NCBI GenBank assembly: GCA_938038035.1
Contig: CALHQV010000341.1
Coordinates: forward strand, 1 to 10,823
Direction: 5' to 3'
Length of the DNA stretch: 10,823 bases
Source: an uncultured Gemella sp.
Lineage (GTDB): Bacteria; Bacillota; Bacilli; Staphylococcales; Gemellaceae
Shown here: piece by piece, positions 6,335-10,823 of the stretch
Layout of the letters: every line of letters begins with the position of its first letter
How positions within the stretch are numbered: position 1 is the first letter of the stretch
The notes under the pieces: generated by a model
The model's database searches: none
Seen by the model: only the letters and a program-made list of their open reading frames with translations
Told to the model about the DNA's origin: nothing
Made by a program: the position numbers and the translations under genes

Positions 6335-7411
6335 TTATTTTGTTAATTCTTCTAACTCTTTCATTGCAGCTACCACAACTTCTGGGGTACAAACATCAAC
6401 GGCAAGTTTAAATGTTTCTTTTTCACTAGCTGCAAATTCAGCAATTTTTTGCATTTTTTCTTCTACATCTTCTGTTACATTAACACAAGCTAAATTATAA
6501 GCTAAATCATTAGCTTTATAGAACGGAACAAGTTTCTCAACTTCTTCTCTTTTTCCTTCAGCAAGTAATTGAACTAAGATACCATAAGATACTTTTGTTC
6601 CGTGCAACACAGAGTGTGTTTCTTTAACTAAACTCATACCATTGTGCACTGCGTGAGCTCCTGCCATACGTCCATAGTGAACACCGAAGCATCCAACACA
6701 TCCTGAGATAGCAAATACTGTGTCTACAGCATTTTTGAAGCTTTCAGTTACTTCACCTTTTGCCATAGCTTCCAATGCACCATTAGCATCACGAAGAAGA
6801 ACATCACGAGTAATTTTAGCTGCTTCTAATCCCATTCTTACAAAAGGATCATTAAACTTGTTATTTCTCTCTACTAATACTACTGCTTCATACCATTTAG
6901 CTAAAGTATCTCCAATTCCCGCTACGAAGTATTCTTTTGGTGATTCTAATAATAGGTCTAAGTCTGCGACACAAGCATAAGCTGTACGTTTAAAATATGC
7001 AACCTCTCTAAATGTGTGATCTGGGTGATAAACTGCTGCTACTGGCGCATATGGTGCACAAGTTGCGATTACAGTTGGTACTGTCATATACTCAACATTT
7101 AAGTTTTGCGCTACTCCTTTAGCAGTATCGATAACACGTCCTCCACCTACTCCAAGAACGACGTCAACACCTTCTCCATATTCATCAGCAATACGTTGCA
7201 TATCCTCAAAAGATGCCGAACCATCATATTTAGCTACCCTAAATTCTCTATTACCTTTATAAAACTTCGTAAACGCTGCGTAAGATTTTTCTCCAGTAAC
7301 AATCAAAGGAGTCTTAAACCCTTCTAATCTATTATCAAGTGCAGACAATGCCCCACTTCCTGAAATATATTCACTTACCCCTGGTCTTGCTACATTTGCT
7401 AATTCAAACAT
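6335..7411 (-). CDS. Iron-type alcohol dehydrogenase family enzyme, HcxA/YbdH-like
   Basis: A 358-residue member of the glycerol-dehydrogenase branch of iron-containing (group III) dehydrogenases. The NAD(P)-binding loop is GVGGGRVIDTAKG (87-99). Metal ligands are probably D168 (in AGIGDTLAKWYEAVVL), H253 (GAHAVHNGM) and H270 (HSVLHGTKVSYGILVQ), spaced as in glycerol dehydrogenase. The blocks around D168 and H270 look nearly the same as my recollection of E. coli YbdH/HcxA, which reduces 2-oxoacids such as 2-oxobutyrate; plain glycerol dehydrogenase is the main alternative. The start ATG (7409-7411) has AAAGGAG nine bases upstream, with a two-codon ATG-TAA in between. It is a single-gene unit with its own strong promoter. 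No Zn-ADH or dihydroxyacetone kinase genes lie nearby, which weakens a glycerol pathway role. Confidence 0.85.
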   Translation of the reverse strand: MFELANVARPGVSEYISGSGALSALDNRLEGFKTPLIVTGEKSYAAFTKFYKGNREFRVAKYDGSASFEDMQRIADEYGEGVDVVLGVGGGRVIDTAKGVAQNLNVEYMTVPTVIATCAPYAPVAAVYHPDHTFREVAYFKRTAYACVADLDLLLESPKEYFVAGIGDTLAKWYEAVVLVERNNKFNDPFVRMGLEAAKITRDVLLRDANGALEAMAKGEVTESFKNAVDTVFAISGCVGCFGVHYGRMAGAHAVHNGMSLVKETHSVLHGTKVSYGILVQLLAEGKREEVEKLVPFYKANDLAYNLACVNVTEDVEEKMQKIAEFAASEKETFKLAVDVCTPEVVVAAMKELEELTK

Positions 7412-7463
7412 TTTACATCTCTCCTTTGTTGTTAAATTTCATAATTTTTATTGTGTAATTACG

Positions 7464-7492
7464 ATTATAACATTTCCGAAAACTAAAATCAA
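7464..7492 (-). promoter_or_regulatory. Promoter of the HcxA-like dehydrogenase gene
   Basis: Minus-strand -35 TTGATT (7487-7492), 17-base spacer, -10 TATAAT (7464-7469) with TGT extension. Transcription should start near 7457, giving a leader of about 45 bases. The palindrome GTAATTAC (7455-7462) lies at the expected start site; it may be chance. Confidence 0.8.
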
Positions 7493-7569
7493 TAGTAAAT
7501 TAAAACCTTTTAATTTTCTGATAATTTAAAAGAAAAGTATTCAGGAGTAATTTATAAACATCTAAAATT

Positions 7570-7622
7570 GAAAAATCAAGGTAATCGATGAAGAAAATTC
7601 TCACCATCTCAATTACCTTGAT
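7570..7622 (-). terminator. Terminator of the HD-domain gene, long structured loop
   Basis: On the minus strand ATCAAGGTAAT (7622-7612) pairs perfectly with ATTACCTTGAT (7585-7575), eleven pairs, followed by TTTTTC. The 26-base loop is unusually large but contains an inner GATG/CATC pairing. It begins seven bases after the HD gene stop codon. Confidence 0.8.
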
Positions 7623-7628
7623 CTTATA

Positions 7629-8846
7629 TTATTTTGGGAAAAATATAGTGCCCTCTTTCTTAGTCTGACCTTTAGTTATAGATTCTACTATAGTACTAGC
7701 TTTTTCTAAGGCTACTATATCACCATTTAATTTTTCAATTAATATCTTTCTACCTTTATATGGACTATAAACACTCGCTTCTATATTCTCAATCCTTAAA
7801 TAATAACGCTTATCTAAACTATTTTCCTTAAGCATATTTTTTATCTGAGCTAGATTTTCTTCGTTATAATCTACATACTCAAATAATTTTCTGTTTTGTA
7901 ATCTTTTTGCTAAATCAGCAGCAATTATATCTTCTTTATCTTGAATAAGAGCGCAACAATATAATAGTGAATTTTCATCTAGTTTAAAATATTCATCTAC
8001 ACTAACTTCAGATTTCTCTAAGAATGGAATCAACACCTTCATATCTTCAAAATAATCTTTATCTACTTTGAAAATATCCTTCAATCTATTAAATAGTTGA
8101 ATAAATACCGTCTCATAACTTCTAGCTACAGGATGATAATAAACCTGCCAGTACATTTGGTATCTCGCCATAATATAGTCTTCTACACTATGAATACCAG
8201 TATATTTAACAACAATTACCTTTCTACCTTCACTTGTTTTTCTTACGCGCATTGTACGTAATATTCTTTCAAGATCAAATTGTCCATAACTCGTAGCTGT
8301 AAAATAAGAATCACGTAATAAATAATCCATTCTATCAGCATCTAATTGACCTGAAACAATCTGATTAAGTATATCATTTTCATGTGTATGTTGAATAATA
8401 GAGACTATATCTTGTGGCAACTTTTCTGAAACAGCTCTTAAAATAGCATTAAGTTCTGTATTACCTAATATTATTTTTGCTGTATATTCCTCGTGACTAT
8501 GATTAGTAACATGCTCAAATGCATGAGAAAACGGACCATGACCCACATCATGTAATAATCCGGCAAGCATCACACAAACTTTCTCATACTCTGTTAGTTC
8601 AACACAAAGCGACTTAACCTCTGTAACCATTCTCCTAACAATCTCATAAACACCTAACGAGTGAGAAAACCTAGAATGTTCAGCCGTTGGATAAACTTGA
8701 AAATCTCCCCCTAATTGTCTTATACGGCGTAATCTTTGAAACTCCTTACTATCAAGACAATTCCAAATTACTTCATAATGAATATGAATATAGCTATGTA
8801 CTGGATCTTTTAATACTTTAGTCTCATCTAAACTCTTTAATTCCAT
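7629..8846 (-). CDS. ywfO: HD-domain phosphohydrolase, YwfO type (dNTPase-like)
   Basis: A protein of 405 residues from ATG, in the HD superfamily branch with B. subtilis YwfO and Enterococcus EF1143, the latter described as a dNTP triphosphohydrolase; SAMHD1 shares the fold. Metal and catalytic motifs, numbered from the GTG one codon upstream: H58 and H63 in AEHSRFSHSLG, the HD pair H100-D101 in GLLHDVGHGPFSHAFE, H154 in HTHEND, and D170 in QLDADRMDYLLRDS. Likely role: hydrolysing nucleotides in the cytoplasm, possibly balancing dNTP pools; true substrate unproven. The frame can open at GTG (8847-8849) or at the next codon ATG (8844-8846). GGGGG at 8854-8858 is four bases from GTG and seven from ATG, so I prefer ATG. 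It is a single-gene unit whose promoter overlaps the upstream rpsR terminator. Confidence 0.88.
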   Translation of the reverse strand: MELKSLDETKVLKDPVHSYIHIHYEVIWNCLDSKEFQRLRRIRQLGGDFQVYPTAEHSRFSHSLGVYEIVRRMVTEVKSLCVELTEYEKVCVMLAGLLHDVGHGPFSHAFEHVTNHSHEEYTAKIILGNTELNAILRAVSEKLPQDIVSIIQHTHENDILNQIVSGQLDADRMDYLLRDSYFTATSYGQFDLERILRTMRVRKTSEGRKVIVVKYTGIHSVEDYIMARYQMYWQVYYHPVARSYETVFIQLFNRLKDIFKVDKDYFEDMKVLIPFLEKSEVSVDEYFKLDENSLLYCCALIQDKEDIIAADLAKRLQNRKLFEYVDYNEENLAQIKNMLKENSLDKRYYLRIENIEASVYSPYKGRKILIEKLNGDIVALEKASTIVESITKGQTKKEGTIFFPK

Positions 8847-8853
8847 CACTTTT

Positions 8854-8859
8854 CCCCCT
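8854..8859 (-). promoter_or_regulatory. SD deciding the HD gene start
   Basis: AGGGGG on the minus strand precedes two adjacent start codons, GTG (8847-8849) then ATG (8844-8846). Spacings are four and seven bases, which favours ATG. The protein differs by only one residue. Confidence 0.6.
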
Positions 8860-8894
8860 ATTACAATCTAAAATTTTTACTATATTTCTCTTTT

Positions 8895-8922
8895 ATTATA
8901 TCAAAGCACAAAAAAAAGACAA
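8895..8922 (-). promoter_or_regulatory. Promoter of the HD-domain gene
   Basis: Minus-strand -35 TTGTCT (8917-8922), 16-base spacer, -10 TATAAT (8895-8900). The -35 box is part of the 3' arm of the rpsR terminator hairpin, so the same bases end one transcript and start the next. Confidence 0.7.
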
Positions 8923-8940
8923 GCCTAAGCTCATCTTTTT
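8910..8940 (-). terminator. Terminator of the rpsF-ssb-rpsR operon
   Basis: On the minus strand AAAAAGATGAGC (8940-8929) pairs with GCTTGTCTTTTT (8924-8913): twelve pairs including two G-U wobbles over a TTAG loop. Eight T's end at 8910. It begins 11 bases after the rpsR stop. Confidence 0.88.
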
Positions 8941-8951
8941 CACTCTTATTC

Positions 8952-9200
8952 TTATTTTTCGTCTACTACGTATGGTAAAAGTGCCATGTGTCTAGCTCTT
9001 TTAATTGCTGTAGTTAACATTCTTTGGTACTTAGCTGAAGTACCTGTTACACGACGTGGTAAGATTTTTCCACGTTCAGAAATGAATTTTTTAAGTAATT
9101 CTACATCTTTGTAGTCGATAAATTCTACGTTATTTTTAGTGAAATAACATACTTTTTTACGACGACGCATGTTGTTACGACGATTGTTAGTTACTGCCAT
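8952..9200 (-). CDS. rpsR: 30S ribosomal protein S18
   Basis: An 82-residue S18 of normal length. Recognised by the basic start NNRRNNMRRRKKVCYF, the FIDYKDVELLKKFISERGKILPRR core, and the C-terminal GTSAKYQRMLTTAIKRARHMALLPY that is nearly invariant in bacteria. S18 binds the platform of the small subunit as a partner of S6, whose gene opens the operon. Only one of the Cys residues of zinc-type S18 paralogues is present (C18), so this appears to be the zinc-independent form. AGGAGG lies nine bases before the ATG, in the 23-base gap after ssb. An out-of-frame ATG two bases after the SD is too close to compete. Confidence 0.97.
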   Translation of the reverse strand: MAVTNNRRNNMRRRKKVCYFTKNNVEFIDYKDVELLKKFISERGKILPRRVTGTSAKYQRMLTTAIKRARHMALLPYVVDEK

Positions 9201-9223
9201 TGTGCATGTCCTCCTATGTAATT

Positions 9224-9796
9224 TTAGTCTTCTTTAAACGGATTTACTACATCCTGCATGAAGTCATCATCTAAGTTACTTGGGAAGTTTTCCCCAAAAT
9301 CAGAGAATGATGAACTGTCATTAATAAAATCTTGCATAGCTGAATTAGCTTGTCCAAAGTTTTGATTAGTATTGTTGTTATAATAATTTTGATTATTGTT
9401 ATTATACGCTGGTTGTGATTGAGGTTGATTAAAACTCATTGAGTCAAAACCATTGTTTTGTCTACTATGTGAGCTATTTTTAGATTCAAGGAATTGAACA
9501 GTCTCTGCTACTACTTCAGTAACATAAACTGTGTTTCCATCTTTACCTGGATAATTTCTAGTCTGTATTCTACCTTCAACAGAAATCAGACTTCCACGTC
9601 CTAAGAAACGTGCCATATTTTCTGCTTGCTTTCTAAAAGCTACACAGTTAATAAAATCTGCTTGTCTTTGACCATTTTGGTCAGTGAATGTTCTGTTTAC
9701 AGCTACTGAGAAATAAAGCATTGGAATATTCGAACTAGAATATCTCAATTCTGGATCTTTAGTTAATCTACCTACTAATACTACACGATTTACCAT
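9224..9796 (-). CDS. ssb: Single-stranded DNA-binding protein with atypical C-terminal tip
   Basis: A 190-residue SSB that coats single-stranded DNA in replication, repair and recombination. Residues 1-106 are the OB fold: MVNRVVLVGRLTKDPELRY, FINCVAFRKQAENMARFLGRGSL and VEGRIQTRNY are family hallmarks. Residues 107-165 form a flexible linker rich in Asn, Gln and Tyr (NNNNQNYYNNNTNQNF, 132-147). The acidic tip is odd: instead of the usual DDDLPF end, it reads LDDDFMQDVVNPFKED, so Pro-Phe is followed by three charged residues. Its position between rpsF and rpsR marks it as the essential chromosomal SSB. The ATG (9794-9796) has SD TAAGGGGTG (9804-9812), whose TAA is the rpsF stop codon, implying translational coupling. 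Confidence 0.95.
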   Translation of the reverse strand: MVNRVVLVGRLTKDPELRYSSSNIPMLYFSVAVNRTFTDQNGQRQADFINCVAFRKQAENMARFLGRGSLISVEGRIQTRNYPGKDGNTVYVTEVVAETVQFLESKNSSHSRQNNGFDSMSFNQPQSQPAYNNNNQNYYNNNTNQNFGQANSAMQDFINDSSSFSDFGENFPSNLDDDFMQDVVNPFKED

Positions 9797-9803
9797 AGTA
9801 TTT

Positions 9804-9812
9804 CACCCCTTA
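9804..9812 (-). promoter_or_regulatory. SD of ssb overlapping the rpsF stop codon
   Basis: Minus-strand TAAGGGGTG contains both the rpsF stop TAA (9810-9812) and the ssb Shine-Dalgarno AAGGGGTG, seven bases from the ssb ATG. Ribosomes ending rpsF sit directly on this site, which would tie SSB output to S6 synthesis. Confidence 0.75.
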
Positions 9813-10097
9813 TTTTTCTAATCTTACTACCATGTGACGGATGATGTCATCGCTAATTTTTGCTAAACGATCGAATTCTTTTGTAGACGCATCTGTTGCT
9901 GAAGTTAATTCTACTACATAGTAGTAAGCATCACTGAAGTCTTCGATTTCATAAGCAAGGCGTTTTTTACCTAAATCTTTAACTTCTACTGCTTCTGCAC
10001 CTTCTGAAAGAATATTTACGAATCTATCAACCACAGCTTTTTTAGCTTCTTCATCGATACGTGGTTGAACAGCAAACATTACTTCATATTTTCTCAT
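9810..10097 (-). CDS. rpsF: 30S ribosomal protein S6
   Basis: A 95-residue S6 of normal Bacilli length. Family marks: MRKYEVMFAVQPRIDEEAKK at the start, the VKDLGKKRLAYEIEDFSDAYYYVVEL centre (the strand and loop that contacts S18 and 16S rRNA), and the closing RLAKISDDIIRHMVVRLEK. There is no C-terminal Glu extension as in E. coli S6. It is the first gene of rpsF-ssb-rpsR. ATG at 10095-10097 has AAAGGAGG ten bases upstream. It has a strong promoter and a 5' leader with two stable hairpins, a natural place for control of the operon by its own products. Confidence 0.97.
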   Translation of the reverse strand: MRKYEVMFAVQPRIDEEAKKAVVDRFVNILSEGAEAVEVKDLGKKRLAYEIEDFSDAYYYVVELTSATDASTKEFDRLAKISDDIIRHMVVRLEK

Positions 10098-10126
10098 GTG
10101 TGTGTTACCTCCTTTTGGTCTTTGCG

Positions 10127-10168
10127 ACTCTCTAATCTATTAGAGAGTAAGGAGTAATAAAATTACTC
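10127..10168 (-). promoter_or_regulatory. Two-hairpin leader of rpsF-ssb-rpsR, possible RNA switch
   Basis: Hairpin 1 (10152-10168): GAGTAAT and ATTACTC, seven pairs over three bases. Hairpin 2 (10127-10148): ACTCTCTAAT and ATTAGAGAGT, ten pairs around a two-base centre. The 5' segment AGAGTAA of hairpin 1 is also complementary to TTACTCT in the 5' arm of hairpin 2, so alternative folds exclude each other. S6:S18 is known to bind rpsF leaders in many bacteria through a CCG-containing loop; I do not see that CCG here. Confidence 0.55.
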
Positions 10169-10176
10169 TAGCGACT

Positions 10177-10205
10177 ATTATATCAAGTATAAAAATAAAA
10201 ATCAA
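10177..10205 (-). promoter_or_regulatory. Promoter of rpsF-ssb-rpsR
   Basis: Minus-strand -35 TTGATT (10200-10205), 17-base spacer, -10 TATAAT (10177-10182). Transcription should start near 10170, just before leader hairpin 1. Confidence 0.85.
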
Positions 10206-10313
10206 CTAATAACCATATTTTTTGAAAATTTTTTTAGGCTAATATTTAAGAAACCTCTTAATTATTTAGTCACTAAAAAATTCCACTATAAACTATTCAA
10301 TACACCCCTTACT
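10206..10313. other. AT-rich spacer with two small inverted repeats
   Basis: No gene is visible between the rpsF promoter and the upstream MFS terminator. It holds TTAAGA/TCTTAA over four bases (10246-10261) and TTTAGT/ACTAAA around one base (10265-10277), the second shaped like a small operator. Either may be chance at this base composition. Confidence 0.35.
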
Positions 10314-10347
10314 AAAAAAATATCCCCTTAAAAAACTCTAAGGGGAT
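10314..10347 (-). terminator. Terminator of the right-edge MFS gene
   Basis: On the minus strand ATCCCCTTA (10347-10339) pairs with TAAGGGGAT (10330-10322), nine perfect pairs over an eight-base loop, followed by A and seven T's. It begins seven bases after the MFS stop. Confidence 0.88.
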
Positions 10348-10353
10348 TTCTTA

Positions 10354-10823
10354 TTACTCTTTAACTCTAAATGAATATACTAAAACTAAAATTAATAGTA
10401 TTAATAAGCTATATAGTGCAAACGATGCACCAATAGCATTAGCGAAAAATAATATAACCGTTGTTCCTATTGGTACTGAAATAGTAATAATAGTACTAAA
10501 AATACTATATATTGACGTTTGTTTCTCCTCAGGAACTGATTGTAAAATCAATGCATCTAGTTTTGGATTCGATATCCCTTCGAAGTAACCTATTATTACA
10601 GTTAAAATAATAAGTATAAATTTATTTTGAAGTATCAATAGATTCCCTACATACATAATGAATAAAATTATTTCTAATATAGCATTATTTCTCAAACTCA
10701 TATTTTTATAAAAACTAATTTGATAGACTCCTCCGGCAATTGTACTGAGTACTTCCACAATTTCTAATAAAGTGATCGTATAAGCAACATTACCAAATAG
10801 TAAGCTATCATTTTTTACCAAAA
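10354..10823 (-). CDS. MFS transporter, C-terminal part (partial)
   Basis: The last 156 or so codons of a membrane protein that continues past the right edge. Five hydrophobic segments are visible (about residues 8-32, 47-64, 68-84, 106-128 and 132-151 of the visible part). The loop EGISNPKLDALILQSVPEEKQTS between the third and fourth recalls the Mef-like drug-efflux branch of MFS, where an Asn-Pro or Gln-Val-Pro motif and a charged loop occur at this place; substrate cannot be assigned. A TTG at 10819-10821 could be mistaken for a start, but the frame stays open to the edge and a five-helix protein would be incomplete. The frame is intact and ends at a good terminator, so nothing suggests a pseudogene. 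Confidence 0.75.
   Translation of the reverse strand, partial: LVKNDSLLFGNVAYTITLLEIVEVLSTIAGGVYQISFYKNMSLRNNAILEIILFIMYVGNLLILQNKFILIILTVIIGYFEGISNPKLDALILQSVPEEKQTSIYSIFSTIITISVPIGTTVILFFANAIGASFALYSLLILLILVLVYSFRVKE

Noticed and set aside
6720..7327. Plus-strand open frames opposite the dehydrogenase gene
   Set aside because: Both are by-products of the conserved dehydrogenase codons, with no SD and no recognisable protein.
7440..7470. Rex (NADH-sensing) operator near the dehydrogenase promoter
   Set aside because: TTGTG is present at 7451-7455, but the matching CACAA half at the right spacing is missing.
9224..9260. Frameshift as cause of the atypical SSB end
   Set aside because: Neither alternative frame near the end gives an acidic tip ending in Pro-Phe; the in-frame NPF followed by AAA fits stop-codon loss better.
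10127..10168. Classical S6:S18-binding rpsF leader motif
   Set aside because: The typical CCG loop motif is not present in the leader, so I report a possible switch but do not call the known motif.
10819..10821. TTG as true start of the right-edge MFS protein
   Set aside because: The frame is open to the window edge, no SD can be seen, and five helices are too few for a complete MFS protein; the gene most likely continues.

Overview
The window is AT-rich, gene-dense chromosomal DNA from a low-GC Bacillota of class Bacilli. Purine-rich Shine-Dalgarno sequences, extended -10 promoters, long-form HPF, comFA/comFC and the rpsF-ssb-rpsR operon all fit. Gene content and N/Q-rich proteins suggest Gemella or a relative, but that genus call is inference from general familiarity, not a search. 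No rRNA, tRNA, CRISPR array, insertion sequence or phage gene is visible.

Layout: (1) 1-1108, plus strand: the end of an LdcB/VanY-type peptidoglycan carboxypeptidase, then a membrane-anchored SH3b protein with an Asn/Gln/Tyr-rich cytoplasmic tail, closed by a two-way terminator. (2) 1162-4698, minus strand: an MFS transporter with its own promoter, preceded in transcription by comFC and comFA, the DNA-uptake helicase and its phosphoribosyltransferase-like partner. (3) A 292-bp divergent control region (4699-4990) separating comFA from hpf, with promoters for both, palindromes, a direct repeat and a hairpin-rich hpf leader. (4) 4991-6279, plus strand: hpf and a DJ-1/PfpI protein, each with its own promoter and terminator. 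(5) 6335-8846, minus strand: an iron-type dehydrogenase resembling HcxA/YbdH and an HD-domain phosphohydrolase of the YwfO type. (6) 8952-10097, minus strand: rpsF-ssb-rpsR, with a two-hairpin leader and a terminator whose 3' arm also holds the -35 box of the HD gene. (7) The C-terminal part of a second MFS transporter running off the right edge.

Most of this is housekeeping: cell-wall trimming, natural transformation, ribosome hibernation, nucleotide and carbonyl metabolism, translation and ssDNA binding. I found no clearly new multi-gene system. The most interesting details are an SSB whose usual terminal Pro-Phe is followed by Lys-Glu-Asp, similar N/Q/Y-rich tails on SSB and the SH3b membrane protein, a possible RNA switch before rpsF, a structured hpf leader, and the divergent comF/hpf arrangement.
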